A stretch of DNA of 44,833 nt, taken from Actibacterium sp. (lineage in GTDB: Bacteria; Pseudomonadota; Alphaproteobacteria; Rhodobacterales; Rhodobacteraceae). The position numbers were made by a program, and so were the translations under genes. The stretch is from assembly GCA_016278325.1 (NCBI GenBank), contig JADQCB010000042.1:1-44833 (forward strand), in the 5' to 3' direction. Within the stretch, counting starts at the first letter, position 1, and each line of letters starts with the position of its first letter. The notes below the pieces were generated by a model that was not told the origin of the DNA, did not search any database, and was given only the letters and a program-made list of their open reading frames with translations. Shown one piece after another: positions 31,580-41,237 of the stretch.

Positions 31580-34537
31580 ATGTGTGCCGACATGCCCGAT
31601 TACAAAGACACGCTGAACCTGCCCCGGACCGATTTTCCGATGCGTGCCGGCCTGCCCGGGCGCGAGCCCGGCTGGCTGGCGCGGTGGGAGGAAATCGGCG
31701 TCTACGACCGTCTTCGCGAAAAGACGGGCCGGCCGCCCTTCATCCTGCATGACGGGCCGCCCTATGCCAACGGGCATCTGCATATCGGCCACGCGCTGAA
31801 CAAGATCCTCAAGGACATGGTCGTGCGCAGCCAGCAGATGATGGGGCGCGATGCGCGTTACGTTCCCGGCTGGGACTGCCACGGCTTGCCGATCGAATGG
31901 AAGATCGAGGAACAGTATCGCGCCAAGGGGATGGACAAGGACAAGGTCGATGTCGTCGATTTCCGGCAGGAGTGCCGTCGCTTCGCCGAAGGCTGGATCG
32001 ACATCCAGCGCGACGAGTTCAAGCGGCTCGGGATCACCGGCAACTGGGCCGACCCCTACCTGACGATGGACTTCCACGCAGAGCGCGTGATCGCCGAGGA
32101 ATTCATGAAATTCCTGATGAACGGGACGCTCTATCGCGGGTCCAAGCCGGTGATGTGGTCGCCGGTGGAAAAGACCGCCCTGGCGGAGGCCGAGGTGGAA
32201 TACCACGATCACCAGAGCCACACGATCTGGGTGAAGTTTCCCGTCGTCTCGGGCGGCAATGCCGTGTTCGATTTCGACGAGAGCGAGGAATATGACGGCG
32301 CCGACAGCGCGCTTCTGGCGGCGCAGTTGCACGCGGCCAGCGTGGTGATCTGGACCACGACGCCGTGGACGATTCCGCAGAACCGGGCGATCTGCTTCAA
32401 CCCCGACATCACCTATGGCCTGTTCCGGGTCACCCGCGCGCCCGAAGGCAACTGGGCGAAACCGGGCGATCTGTTGTTGATGGCCGACAGTCTGGCCGAA
32501 GACATTTTCCGCGCGGCGCGGGTCGATGCGTATGAACTGGTGCGCCATGTCAGCGCGCAGGAACTGGCCGGCCTGCATTGCGCCCACCCGTTCCGCGGGC
32601 TCGATGGCGCGCAGGCCGAGTGGGACTATGACGTGCCAATGCTTCCCGGCGATCACGTCACCGAGGATGCCGGCACCGGGTTCGTCCATACCGCGCCCAG
32701 CCATGGCGACGACGATTACCAGATCGGCCTGAAATACGGCCTGCCGATGACCCATAACGTGCTTGAAGACGGCTCGTTCCGGCCCGACCTGCCGCTCTTC
32801 GGCGGCGAGGTCATCATCAAGCCCAATGGCAAGGAGGGCGGCGCCAACCCCGCGGTGATCGACAAGCTGGCCGAGGCCGGAGCGCTGATCGCGCGCGGCA
32901 GGCTCAAGCACTCTTACCCGCATAGCTGGCGCTCCAAGGCGCCGCTGATCTATCGCAACACCTCGCAATGGTTCGCGGCGATCGACAAGGCGGTCGGTGA
33001 CGGGCAGGACGATCATGGCACGACGATCCGCGAGCGTGCGCTGACCTCGATCGACCGGCTGGTCACCTGGACGCCCCGCACCGGGCGCAACCGGCTGTAT
33101 TCCATGATCGAGAACCGCCCCGACTGGGTTCTTTCGCGCCAGCGCGCCTGGGGCGTGCCGCTGACCTGTTTCGTGAAGAAAGGCGCCAAGCCCGACGATG
33201 CCGATTTCCTGCTGCGCGATCCGGCGGTCAACGCGCGCATCGCCGAGGCGTTCGAGGCCGAAGGGGCCGACGCCTGGTTCCGCGCCGACGCGGCCGAGCG
33301 GTTCCTGCGGCCCGATCACGACCCGGCGGAATGGGAAAAGGTGACCGACATCCTGGACGTGTGGTTCGATTCCGGCTCGACCCATGCCTTCGTGCTGCGT
33401 GACCGCGACGACGGCAGCCCCGACGGCATCGCCGATCTCTATCTCGAAGGCACCGACCAGCATCGCGGCTGGTTCCATTCCTCGATGCTGCAGGCCTGCG
33501 GCACGATGGGGCGCGCGCCCTATCGCGGGGTTCTGACCCACGGGTTCACGCTGGACGAGAAGGGCAACAAAATGTCCAAATCGCTCGGCAACACGGTGGC
33601 CCCCGAGGATGTGACCAAGCAGTACGGCGCCGACATCCTGCGGCTCTGGGTGGCGCAATCGGACTATACCGCCGATCTGCGCATCGGTCAGGAAATCCTC
33701 AAGGGGGTGGCCGACAGCTACCGGCGGTTGCGCAACACGATGCGCTTCGTTCTGGGCAACCTCGCCGGCTTTTCCGAGGAAGAGAAGGTGGACCCGGCCG
33801 ACATGCCCGAGCTGGAACGCTGGGTGCTGCACCGGCTTGCCGAACTGGATCGCAAGCTGCGCGCGGGCTATGACGAATATGATTTCCAGGGCGTTTTCCA
33901 GGCGGTCTTCAACTTCGCCACGGTGGATCTGTCCTCGTTCTATTTCGACATTCGCAAGGATGTGCTCTATTGCGATGGCGATGACAGCCTGGCGCGGCGG
34001 TCGGCGCGCACGGTGCTGGACATGCTGTTCCACCGGCTGACCACCTGGCTGGCGCCGGTGCTGGTTTTCACGATGGAAGAGGTCTGGCTGGAACGCTTCC
34101 CGTCCGAGGGCAGCTCGGTTCACCTGGTCGATATCCCGCAAACGCCTGCCGATTGGCTGGACACGCCGCTGGCCACCAAATGGGCCGCGATACGCCGCGC
34201 CCGGCGTGTCGTGACCGCGGCGCTGGAGGTTCAGCGCCGCGACAAGGTGATCGGCGCCAGCCTGGAGGCCGCCCCGGTGGTCCATGTGGCCGATCCGGAT
34301 ATGCTCGCGGCGTTGAAAACGGTGGATTTCGAGGATGTCTGCATCACCTCGTCGATCTGGCTGACCGCCGATCCGGCCCCGAACGAGGCGTTCCGCCTGC
34401 CCGAGGTGGAAGGCGTCGGCGTCGTGTTCGAGACCGCCGAGGGCGAGAAATGCCAGCGATGCTGGAAAATCCTGCCCGATGTCGGCGCGCATTCGCATCC
34501 CGGCGTCTGCGGGCGTTGCGACAAGGCGCTGGGGTAA
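31580..34537 (+). CDS. ileS: isoleucyl-tRNA synthetase
   Basis: The 985-residue class I synthetase charges tRNA-Ile. It has the HIGH motif in [20 protein letters not shown], a CP1 editing domain ([18 protein letters not shown] and the [19 protein letters not shown] stretch), KMSKS in [13 protein letters not shown], the anticodon-binding domain and a C-terminal zinc-binding end with CQRCWK and CGRCDKAL. Together these fit a full-length eubacterial-type IleRS. The ATG at 31580 follows AAGGAG; a second ATG at 31592 is possible. The longer frame from 31325 is rejected. It is preceded by the Ile-rich leader ORF and followed by a GC hairpin shared with the convergent pcs. Confidence 0.98.
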   Translation: MCADMPDYKDTLNLPRTDFPMRAGLPGREPGWLARWEEIGVYDRLREKTGRPPFILHDGPPYANGHLHIGHALNKILKDMVVRSQQMMGRDARYVPGWDCHGLPIEWKIEEQYRAKGMDKDKVDVVDFRQECRRFAEGWIDIQRDEFKRLGITGNWADPYLTMDFHAERVIAEEFMKFLMNGTLYRGSKPVMWSPVEKTALAEAEVEYHDHQSHTIWVKFPVVSGGNAVFDFDESEEYDGADSALLAAQLHAASVVIWTTTPWTIPQNRAICFNPDITYGLFRVTRAPEGNWAKPGDLLLMADSLAEDIFRAARVDAYELVRHVSAQELAGLHCAHPFRGLDGAQAEWDYDVPMLPGDHVTEDAGTGFVHTAPSHGDDDYQIGLKYGLPMTHNVLEDGSFRPDLPLFGGEVIIKPNGKEGGANPAVIDKLAEAGALIARGRLKHSYPHSWRSKAPLIYRNTSQWFAAIDKAVGDGQDDHGTTIRERALTSIDRLVTWTPRTGRNRLYSMIENRPDWVLSRQRAWGVPLTCFVKKGAKPDDADFLLRDPAVNARIAEAFEAEGADAWFRADAAERFLRPDHDPAEWEKVTDILDVWFDSGSTHAFVLRDRDDGSPDGIADLYLEGTDQHRGWFHSSMLQACGTMGRAPYRGVLTHGFTLDEKGNKMSKSLGNTVAPEDVTKQYGADILRLWVAQSDYTADLRIGQEILKGVADSYRRLRNTMRFVLGNLAGFSEEEKVDPADMPELERWVLHRLAELDRKLRAGYDEYDFQGVFQAVFNFATVDLSSFYFDIRKDVLYCDGDDSLARRSARTVLDMLFHRLTTWLAPVLVFTMEEVWLERFPSEGSSVHLVDIPQTPADWLDTPLATKWAAIRRARRVVTAALEVQRRDKVIGASLEAAPVVHVADPDMLAALKTVDFEDVCITSSIWLTADPAPNEAFRLPEVEGVGVVFETAEGEKCQRCWKILPDVGAHSHPGVCGRCDKALG

Positions 34538-34586
34538 GGCAGGGGCGTCCTGGGCGGCCCGGGGCGCGCTGTCCCGGGCTGCGGCC

Positions 34587-34604
34587 CGGCGCCGACAGGC
34601 GCCG
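34587..34604. terminator. hairpin between convergent ileS and pcs
   Basis: CGGCGCC (34587-34593), loop GACA, GGCGCCG (34598-34604) form a perfect seven-pair stem directly beside the pcs stop. No clear T-run follows on the plus strand (GTTAGC), so termination strength is uncertain. Confidence 0.5.
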
Positions 34605-35303
34605 TTAGCGGCGCTGTCGCATCGGGATCACCTGTTGCGCAATGCCGGCGAACAGCAGGTAGACCGAGGTCGCGACCAGGCCCCAATGCGCCCAGCTGAG
34701 CGGGTGGAAATCCACAAGGACGGCCCAGAACGCGAAGCCCGTCCAGGCCAGCGCCAGCGACAGCGATACCTTCCGCCAGCGGTCGGTGCGGACCGGATGG
34801 ATGAATTTCAGCGGCGTGAACATCGCGATTGTCAGCGCCACCACGATGGCAAGCGTGATCCAGAAATCCGGCTTTACCGCGAACAGCACCAGCACCACCA
34901 TGTTCCAGCAGGCGGGGAACCCGGCGAAAGAGTTGTCGTCGGTCTTCATCCGCGTGTCGGCGAAATAGACGACGCTGGCGAAAGTGATCAGGATGATCGC
35001 CGCCCAGCCGGTCCATCCGGGCAGAAGATCGGATTTGAACAGGGCGAAGGCCGGGATGAACACATATGTCAGGTAGTCGATGATCAGATCCATCAGCACG
35101 CCGTCGATAATCGGCGCGTGCGTCCTTACCTGATAGCGGCGGGCCAGCGGCCCGTCTATTCCGTCCACGACGAAGGCCACGACGAGCCACAGGAACATCA
35201 GCGTCCATTTCTGATCCACCGCGGCCAGCATGGCCAGCATGGCGAAAACGGCGCCGGTGGCGGTGAAAAGGTGAACGGCGATCGCGGACATGGCTGGTTT
35301 CAT
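34605..35303 (-). CDS. pcs: phosphatidylcholine synthase
   Basis: The 232-residue membrane enzyme condenses CDP-diacylglycerol with choline to give phosphatidylcholine and CMP. It has the CDP-alcohol phosphotransferase motif in variant form (VDGIDGPLARRYQ ... DGVLMDLIIDYLTYVFIP), with the Asp residues present, and about eight membrane segments; the IDYLTYVFIP end of the motif is characteristic of the bacterial Pcs branch. The start is taken at the Met of MKPAMSAIAVHL (35303); an ATG at 35321 would add six residues, and neither has a strong ribosome site. Pcs is widespread in Rhizobiales and Rhodobacterales and makes phosphatidylcholine depend on outside choline. Convergent with ileS. Confidence 0.9.
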   Translation of the reverse strand: MKPAMSAIAVHLFTATGAVFAMLAMLAAVDQKWTLMFLWLVVAFVVDGIDGPLARRYQVRTHAPIIDGVLMDLIIDYLTYVFIPAFALFKSDLLPGWTGWAAIILITFASVVYFADTRMKTDDNSFAGFPACWNMVVLVLFAVKPDFWITLAIVVALTIAMFTPLKFIHPVRTDRWRKVSLSLALAWTGFAFWAVLVDFHPLSWAHWGLVATSVYLLFAGIAQQVIPMRQRR

Positions 35304-35359
35304 TGCGTCGTCATGCCGCAAACCGCCGGGCTGTGCAATGCCCTGCCGAAAGGTCGCGG

Positions 35360-36289
35360 TCAGCCGCGTGCCTTGGGATGGGCGCTGTCATAGACCTCCA
35401 TCAGCCGCGCCGTATCGACCGCCGTATAAGCCTGCGTCGTCGACAGGGACGCATGGCCGAGCAGGTCCTGGATCGTGCGCAGGTCGCCGCCGGCGTTCAG
35501 AAGATGGGTGGCGAAGCTGTGGCGCATCGCATGCGGCGTGGCCGTGGCGGGCAGGCCCAGCTGCATCCGGGTCGTTTCCATCACCCGAGCGATCTGGCGC
35601 GCGTTCAACGCGCCGCCGCGGACCCCGCGAAACAGCGGTGCGGACGCGCCCAGCTCATGCGGGCAGAGCGCGGTATAGGCATCGACGGCGCGGCGCGCGG
35701 CGGGCAGGACCGGGACCATGCGTTCCCTGCCCCCCTTGCCGCGGATGCGCAATGTGTCGGGCAGTGGCGCGTCGCCCCCCTTCAGCCCCAGCGCCTCGGA
35801 GATCCGCAGCCCGCAGCCATAGAGCAACGTCACCACGGCGACATCGCGCGCGCCGATCCAGCCCTTCGGCGACTGCAACGGCACCGTGTCGATCATCGCC
35901 CTTGCGGCATCCTCGGCCAGCGGGCGGGGCAGTTTCTTTTGAAATCGCGGTGCGCGGGCGGACAAGACTGCCGTCGGCTCGAACCCGTGGCGGGCGCCCA
36001 GCCAGCGGAAGAAGGATTTCACCGCGGACAGGGACCGCGCGAGCGATCGGGCCGCCACGCCGCGTCCGCGTTCATGCGCCATCCATGCGCGCATGTCGCG
36101 CAGCGTGACGCGTTCGAGGGACTCCAACCCGGACGTGCCGCCCGAATGCGAAGTCATGAAGGCGAGAAACCCCAGAACATCGGCCCGATAGGCCCTGAGC
36201 GTGTTCTCGGAGGCGCCGTTCAACGCTTTTTCATGATCGAGCCAACCCGCCAGCGCATCGCGCGCCGCGGCCGAGATTTCCAGGGTCAC
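35360..36289 (-). CDS. xerC: site-specific tyrosine recombinase
   Basis: The 309-residue protein has an N-terminal SAM-like core-binding domain (residues 8-100) and a C-terminal catalytic domain with all six active-site residues: Arg162 (GCGLRISEAL), Lys185 (RGKGGRER), His253 and Arg256 (TPHAMRHSFATHLL), His279 (LGHASL) and Tyr288 (TQAYTAV). With XerD it should resolve chromosome dimers at dif. The ATG overlaps the stop of the DUF484 gene by four bases, an association also known for xerC in other Proteobacteria. This context marks it as the housekeeping enzyme, not a phage or island integrase. Confidence 0.93.
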   Translation of the reverse strand: MTLEISAAARDALAGWLDHEKALNGASENTLRAYRADVLGFLAFMTSHSGGTSGLESLERVTLRDMRAWMAHERGRGVAARSLARSLSAVKSFFRWLGARHGFEPTAVLSARAPRFQKKLPRPLAEDAARAMIDTVPLQSPKGWIGARDVAVVTLLYGCGLRISEALGLKGGDAPLPDTLRIRGKGGRERMVPVLPAARRAVDAYTALCPHELGASAPLFRGVRGGALNARQIARVMETTRMQLGLPATATPHAMRHSFATHLLNAGGDLRTIQDLLGHASLSTTQAYTAVDTARLMEVYDSAHPKARG

Positions 36290-36993
36290 GACAGCCAGCG
36301 GCGCATCGCCCGTTCGAAAACGCCGCCGAAAAAGCCCAGCAGATCGGTGCCCTGGCTGGGGCTGAACTGGTGCGGATCCTCGGCCCCCATGGCCAGCAGG
36401 CCGGGCAGGCGCCCCTCGCCCAGGTCGAGGCGGATCAGCGCCTCGGACCGGATCCAGCCGGCGGCCTGACCATAGACACGATCATCGGTGGGTTGAACCT
36501 GCCGCAGGGTGATATTGCGCGGGGTCGTGTTGCGCCCCATCGTCAGATAACCGTCGATGAAGCCCGGTTCGACGACGGTCAGCACGTCGCCGAATCGTTC
36601 CAGTGTCGCATCGCGCCCCGGCCGCGCGGTTTCCAGCACCAGGCGCAGGCGATCGACGCGCAGGATATCCGTCAGCTCGCCATCGAGATCGCTGAGAAAA
36701 TTCTCGAAATCCGCCGGATCGAGCAGTTTCAGAACCGCACGATGGATCTGGTTCGTGCCGGCCAGGTTCTCGTAGGCCGCGGCGATGACCGAGCGGTGGG
36801 TGTCTTCCAGCCGCTCGAGCCGGGCCTCCAGCCGCTCCATCGCGATGCCGCGCAGGTCTATGATGTTGTTCCCGAGGCTTTTCTCGTCCGCCGCGATCAG
36901 CGCGCGCATCAGGTCTCGATCCTCCAGGATCACGTCCGGGTCGGAGATGATCCGGTCGCGCAGGTGGGATTCGGTCAGGGCACTACCGCTCAT
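36286..36993 (-). CDS. DUF484-family protein, partner of xerC
   Basis: The 235-residue protein starts with a short helical part (LRDRIISDPDVILEDRDLMRALIAADE) followed by a coiled-coil-like stretch (IAMERLEARLERLEDTHRSV) and a GAF-like C-terminal domain, the DUF484 layout. The role is unknown. Position directly before xerC, with coupled translation, is common in Proteobacteria and suggests a function around chromosome dimer resolution or simply shared expression. The ATG follows GAGGCGA. Upstream, 42 bases separate it from the transaldolase stop on the same strand. Confidence 0.87.
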   Translation of the reverse strand: MSGSALTESHLRDRIISDPDVILEDRDLMRALIAADEKSLGNNIIDLRGIAMERLEARLERLEDTHRSVIAAAYENLAGTNQIHRAVLKLLDPADFENFLSDLDGELTDILRVDRLRLVLETARPGRDATLERFGDVLTVVEPGFIDGYLTMGRNTTPRNITLRQVQPTDDRVYGQAAGWIRSEALIRLDLGEGRLPGLLAMGAEDPHQFSPSQGTDLLGFFGGVFERAMRRWLS

Positions 36994-37035
36994 GTCGCAT
37001 CGCCTCGGTTCGTTTTTTGTGACCTTACACCAAAG

Positions 37036-37689
37036 TCACAGGATTTTCTGCCCCGTTTTTTCCCAATCTTTCAGGAAAGCGTCCAGCCCCTTGTCGGTCA
37101 GCGCATGGTTGGCCATCGCCTGAATCACGGCGGGTGGCGCGGTGGCCACATCGGCGCCGATCAGGGCGGCTTCCTTCATGTGGTTGGCGGTGCGGATCGA
37201 GGCCGCCAGGATCTGCGTCTCGAACCCGTAATTGTCATAGATCGTGCGAATGTCGCCGATCAGGTCCATCCCGTCGATGTTCAGATCGTCGAGCCGACCG
37301 ATGAAGGGCGAGATGAAGGTCGCACCGGCCTTGGCCGCCAGAAGCGCCTGGTTGGCGGAAAAGCAAAGCGTGACGTTGACCATCCGGCCTTCGCCCGACA
37401 GCACCCGGCAGGCTTTCAGCCCGTCCCATGTCAGCGGCACCTTGATCGCGATATTGTCGGCGATCGCGGCCAGTTCGCGGCCCTCGGCGATCATGCCTTC
37501 GGACTCCAGCGCGACGGTTTCGGCTGAAACGGGGCCGTCGATCATGTCGCAGATCTGCTTGGTGACCTCGCGGATATCGCGCCCCGATTTCATGATGAGC
37601 GAGGGGTTGGTCGTCACACCATCGACCATCCCGAGCTCGTTCAGTTCGGCAATCGCATCGACGTCGGCAGTATCGACAAAGAATTTCAT
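37036..37689 (-). CDS. tal: transaldolase / fructose-6-phosphate aldolase family
   Basis: The 217-residue protein is of the short TalC/FSA type. The Schiff-base Lys is Lys83 in [13 protein letters not shown]; other marks are [41 protein letters not shown] and [11 protein letters not shown]. It moves a dihydroxyacetone unit in the non-oxidative pentose phosphate pathway; transaldolase and fructose-6-phosphate aldolase cannot be told apart here by sequence alone, though transaldolase is more usual for this group. The ATG follows GAGGAC. It is divergent from priA. Confidence 0.93.
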   Translation of the reverse strand: MKFFVDTADVDAIAELNELGMVDGVTTNPSLIMKSGRDIREVTKQICDMIDGPVSAETVALESEGMIAEGRELAAIADNIAIKVPLTWDGLKACRVLSGEGRMVNVTLCFSANQALLAAKAGATFISPFIGRLDDLNIDGMDLIGDIRTIYDNYGFETQILAASIRTANHMKEAALIGADVATAPPAVIQAMANHALTDKGLDAFLKDWEKTGQKIL

Positions 37690-37706
37690 GGCATCCGTCC
37701 TCGGGT

Positions 37707-37734
37707 TTGATAAGCCTATTGCGGCTTCTGATAC
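37707..37734 (+). promoter_or_regulatory. candidate promoter of priA
   Basis: TTGATA (37707-37712), 16 bases and TGATAC (37729-37734) would start a transcript near 37741, about 38 bases before the priA ATG. Both boxes are reasonable; no other evidence. Confidence 0.35.
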
Positions 37735-37778
37735 CTGATGGCGGGAGCTACGGAAAGCCCCGGAGTGCTTGCGCTAAC

Positions 37779-39974
37779 ATGGATCAGCCGGATTTTTTCG
37801 ACGCGGGCGCGCGGGTGGCGGTTTTGACCACGCAGCCGCTGGACCGGATGCTCGATTACCGTGCGCCCGAAGGCGGCTGCCACCTCGGCGCCTTCGTCGA
37901 GGTTCCGCTGGGGCCGCGCCGGGTGCTGGGCGTGGTCTGGGGGCCGGGCGAGGGCGGGATCGGGATGTCCAGGCTCCGGCCCGTGACCCGGGTTCTGGAC
38001 GTGGCCCCGATGCGCGCGGAAATGCGCGCCTTCCTGACCCGCGCGGCGGATTATACGTTGACGCCGATGCCCGTCATGTTGCGCCTGGCCACCCGCGCGC
38101 CGGGGCTGGGCGGGGCGGTGTCGATGAAAACGGTCTATCATCTGGGCGATGCGGTGCCCGACCGGATGACCGAGGCCCGCTCTCGCGTGCTGGCCCTGAT
38201 GGAGGAATATGGCGGGCTGGCCTTCACCCTGGGCGAGCTGTCGCAGATGGCCGGGGTCTCGACCTCGGTCATCAAGGGCCTGGTCAGGCAGGGCGCGGTG
38301 ATCGAAGAGGATACGCCGCGCGATCTGCCCTATCCGCGGTTGGACCCGTCGCTGCCGGGGCTGCCGCTGACGCCCGAGCAACGGGCGGCGGCAGAGAGCT
38401 TGTGCGACGGATTGCGCGCCGGCGAGTTCGGCGCCACGCTGCTGAAGGGCGTGACCGGTTCGGGCAAGACCGAGGTCTATCTGGAGGCCGTGGCCGCCTG
38501 CCTGACCCGGGGGCGGCAGGCTCTGGTGCTGCTGCCCGAGATCGCGCTGACCGCCGAGTTCCTGACCCGCGTCGAGGCGCGGTTCGGCGCGAAACCGGCG
38601 GAATGGCATTCCGGCGTGACCATGACAGAGCGGCGCCGCTGCTGGAAAATGGTCGGCGAGGGCGGCGCACAGCTGGTCGTCGGTGCCCGCTCGGCGCTTT
38701 ATCTTCCGTTTCGCGACCTGGGCCTCATTGTCGTCGACGAGGAACACGACAGCTCTTACAAGCAGGAGGACGGGGCGCTTTACAATGCCCGCGACATGGC
38801 GGTTCTGCGTGGTTCCCTGTGTTCGGCGCAGGTGGTGCTGGCCTCCGCCACGCCATCGCTGGAAAGCTGGGCCAATGTCGAGGCGGGCAAGTATCGGCGG
38901 CTGGACCTGACCGCCCGGTTCGGGGCGGCGGAACTGCCCGAGATGCGGGCGATCGACATGCGGCGCGAGGATCTGCCGGCCAATCGCTGGATCTCGCCGA
39001 CCTTGCGCCGGGCCGTCGAGACGCGGATCGCGGCCGGCGAACAGGCGCTGCTGTTTCTCAACCGGCGCGGCTATGCCCCGGTCACGATATGCCGGGCCTG
39101 TGGCCACCAGATCGGCTGCGAGCATTGCGACGCGCGCATGGTCGAGCATCGGTTCCTCAAGCGCCTGGTCTGCCATCAATGCGGCGAAACCCGCCCGATT
39201 CCCGAAACCTGCCTGTCCTGCGGGGCGGCGGGCCGGCTCGCGCCGGTCGGTCCGGGGGTCGAGCGCCTTGCCGAAGAGGTCGCCGGGGCATTCCCCGAAG
39301 CCCGTGTCGCGGTCCTCTCATCGGACCTGTTCGGCTCGGCCCGCGCGCTCAAGGCCAAGATCGCCGAGATCGCCCAAGGCGGCGCCGATATCATCATCGG
39401 AACGCAGCTGGTGGCCAAGGGGCACAATTTCCCGCGGTTGACCCTGGTGGGCGTGATCGACGCCGATCTGGGGCTTCAGGGCAGCGACCTGCGCGCGGCC
39501 GAACGGACCTTTCAACTGATGCGCCAGGTCGCGGGCCGGGCCGGGCGCGCCGACAAGCCCGGTGTTGCAATGCTGCAAAGCTTTCAGCCCGAGCATCCGG
39601 TGATCCGGGCGATCCTGTCGGGTGACGAGGAAGGCTTCTGGCGCGCCGAAGCCGCCGAACGGCGCGCGGCGGGCGTGCCGCCCTATGGACGGATGGCGGG
39701 GATCGTGCTGAGCAGCCCGGACATGAAGGCGGCATTCGATCTTGGCGGGCAGATGGCGCGGAACGATGCGCCGCTGCGTCGTATCGGCGCGCAGATCTAC
39801 GGCCCGGCGCCGGCCCCCATCGCCCGGATCCGCGGACGGCACCGGGTGCGTCTGCTGGTCAAGGCCGACAAGTCCGCACCGCTTCAGGCGGCCTTGCGCG
39901 ACTGGACGGCGCAGTTCAGGCTGCCCGCGAACCTGCGGTTGCAGATCGACATCGACCCGCAGAGTTTCTATTGA
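37779..39974 (+). CDS. priA: primosomal replication restart helicase
   Basis: The 731-residue protein restarts stalled forks by binding branched DNA and loading the replicative helicase. It has an N-terminal DNA-binding part, Walker A GVTGSGKTEVYLEA, the DEEH box in IVVDEEHDSSYKQEDG, and helicase motifs ASATPSLES, GTQLVAKGHNFPRLTLVGV and QVAGRAGRADKPG. The zinc-binding cysteines lie in CRACGHQIGCEHCDAR and CHQCGETRPIPETCLSCG. Length and order are as in other PriA proteins. The ATG at 37779 is chosen over 37707 because the longer frame starts inside the intergenic region shared with tal. It converges on the YeeE/YedE gene. Confidence 0.97.
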   Translation: MDQPDFFDAGARVAVLTTQPLDRMLDYRAPEGGCHLGAFVEVPLGPRRVLGVVWGPGEGGIGMSRLRPVTRVLDVAPMRAEMRAFLTRAADYTLTPMPVMLRLATRAPGLGGAVSMKTVYHLGDAVPDRMTEARSRVLALMEEYGGLAFTLGELSQMAGVSTSVIKGLVRQGAVIEEDTPRDLPYPRLDPSLPGLPLTPEQRAAAESLCDGLRAGEFGATLLKGVTGSGKTEVYLEAVAACLTRGRQALVLLPEIALTAEFLTRVEARFGAKPAEWHSGVTMTERRRCWKMVGEGGAQLVVGARSALYLPFRDLGLIVVDEEHDSSYKQEDGALYNARDMAVLRGSLCSAQVVLASATPSLESWANVEAGKYRRLDLTARFGAAELPEMRAIDMRREDLPANRWISPTLRRAVETRIAAGEQALLFLNRRGYAPVTICRACGHQIGCEHCDARMVEHRFLKRLVCHQCGETRPIPETCLSCGAAGRLAPVGPGVERLAEEVAGAFPEARVAVLSSDLFGSARALKAKIAEIAQGGADIIIGTQLVAKGHNFPRLTLVGVIDADLGLQGSDLRAAERTFQLMRQVAGRAGRADKPGVAMLQSFQPEHPVIRAILSGDEEGFWRAEAAERRAAGVPPYGRMAGIVLSSPDMKAAFDLGGQMARNDAPLRRIGAQIYGPAPAPIARIRGRHRVRLLVKADKSAPLQAALRDWTAQFRLPANLRLQIDIDPQSFY

Positions 39975-39986
39975 CCCGGCGGCGGA

Positions 39987-41051
39987 TCAGGCCGGCGCGT
40001 GCCGATGGCCGGGCTGATCGAGGATGAAATCGGCCGCCATCGCGCCCATCCACATGCAGAACAGCGCCAGCCAGGCGGTGCCCGCGAAGACCGATGTGCC
40101 GGTCACGCCGTTGCCGATCGCGCAGCCGCCGGCCAGCATCCCGCCGAACCCCATCAGCGCCGCGCCGGTCATCGCGCGTTTCATGTTGTCGGCATCCTGG
40201 AATCCCTGAAACCGCAGCTCGCCCGCAACCGCGGCCGCGCCGAAAGCGCCGAGGAAGACGCCCGGGATCATGCCGATCTCGAAACCCAGCTCGGGATTCG
40301 CCACGAGAAAGAACATCAATGTGTCGGCCGAGGGGCCGGTGAAGGTGGCCGAGGTGACGGTGACCGGATCGAAGCTGACCTGCGCCAGGCCGAAGGTCAG
40401 CACCCAGCCGACCGCGACGGCGAACCCCACGCCCGAGGCGAAAATCAGCACCCGCGCGCCGATCCGGTTGCGATGGGCGAACCAGAGCGCGCAAAGTGCG
40501 ACCGCAAGGCCCAGGGCCAGGCCGGACCCGCCGGGCGCGCCGGTGGCGGCGAGCAGGTCCAGGTTATGCCCGCCGGCCGTGGTCCAGAGCGCCGCCAACC
40601 AGTTGCGCAGCGGCGCGAGCCAGCCGTGCAGGCTCATCTGCGCGACGACCGCGAAGATCAGCCCGGACACGACCGAACGCAGGTTGCCCGTCGCCGCCAG
40701 CACCAGCAGCCGCCCCGAACAGCCGCGCGCCAGCACCATGCCGACCCCGAAAAGCAGCCCGCCGATCACCGCGCCCGACCACGACCCGGGCACGGCAAGA
40801 ATCCGCGCCTGACCGGTGTCCATCATCCCCAGCATCCGCGCGCCCTGCACCCAGACCATCGCGGTCGAGAAGGTCAGCAGCCAGACGGAAACGCGCGGCC
40901 CGATCCGGCCGCGGGCGAATTCCACCGTCGCGGCCCGCAGGCAGAAGGCCGATCGCTGCGCCGCGACGCCGAAAATGACCCCTGTCAGAACCCCGAGCAG
41001 TGCCGCGGCGTTGTCTTCGCCCAGGCGCTCGACAAGCGCGAGAATGTCCAT
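39987..41051 (-). CDS. YeeE/YedE-family transporter (thiosulfate/sulfur uptake type)
   Basis: The 354-residue membrane protein has about nine to ten hydrophobic segments and the family's conserved cysteines in AFCLRAATVEFARGR, LARGCSGRLLVLAATGN and LAGGCAIGNGVTG, which in the thiosulfate transporter TsuA (YeeE) line the substrate path. It should import thiosulfate or a related sulfur/selenium species; the exact substrate is uncertain. The ATG at 41051 follows GGGGGAGC and is preferred to the frame from 41222. Its promoter region carries an ATTC-N8-GAAT box of the SqrR/BigR type, fitting control by reactive sulfur. It is divergent from msrA. Confidence 0.88.
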   Translation of the reverse strand: MDILALVERLGEDNAAALLGVLTGVIFGVAAQRSAFCLRAATVEFARGRIGPRVSVWLLTFSTAMVWVQGARMLGMMDTGQARILAVPGSWSGAVIGGLLFGVGMVLARGCSGRLLVLAATGNLRSVVSGLIFAVVAQMSLHGWLAPLRNWLAALWTTAGGHNLDLLAATGAPGGSGLALGLAVALCALWFAHRNRIGARVLIFASGVGFAVAVGWVLTFGLAQVSFDPVTVTSATFTGPSADTLMFFLVANPELGFEIGMIPGVFLGAFGAAAVAGELRFQGFQDADNMKRAMTGAALMGFGGMLAGGCAIGNGVTGTSVFAGTAWLALFCMWMGAMAADFILDQPGHRHAPA

Positions 41052-41066
41052 GGGCCTGCTCCCCCG

Positions 41067-41084
41067 TATTCCATTACATGAATA
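41067..41084. promoter_or_regulatory. SqrR/BigR-like operator (ATTC-N8-GAAT)
   Basis: TATTC (41067-41071), eight bases, GAATA (41080-41084) form a perfect dyad that includes the ATTC-N8-GAAT core known for the persulfide-sensing repressors SqrR (Rhodobacter capsulatus) and BigR (Xylella, Agrobacterium). It lies 16-33 bases before the start codon of the YeeE/YedE gene, where binding would block expression. No sqrR-like gene is in the window. Confidence 0.6.
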
Positions 41085-41237
41085 TTCTGCCAGACCGGCG
41101 GGACCCGATCCTTGATGCAGATCACGCATGTGCCGGTAAAGGCGACATCCGGGTCGTCGCGCATGGGAATCTCGACGCGCTGCGCTATATTCCCGCCAGA
41201 GGCCCGGATCCGGGCGACGCATTCATGGGAGCTGCCG

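Noticed and set aside
31472-34498. 1008-codon antisense frame opposite ileS
   Set aside because: Composition (His, Arg, Gln, Gly-rich) is that of an antisense shadow; ileS on the other strand has complete catalytic motifs.
35360-36289. tyrosine recombinase as sign of an integrated island or phage
   Set aside because: Coupling to the DUF484 gene, the surrounding housekeeping genes and the lack of phage genes or attachment repeats point to chromosomal xerC.
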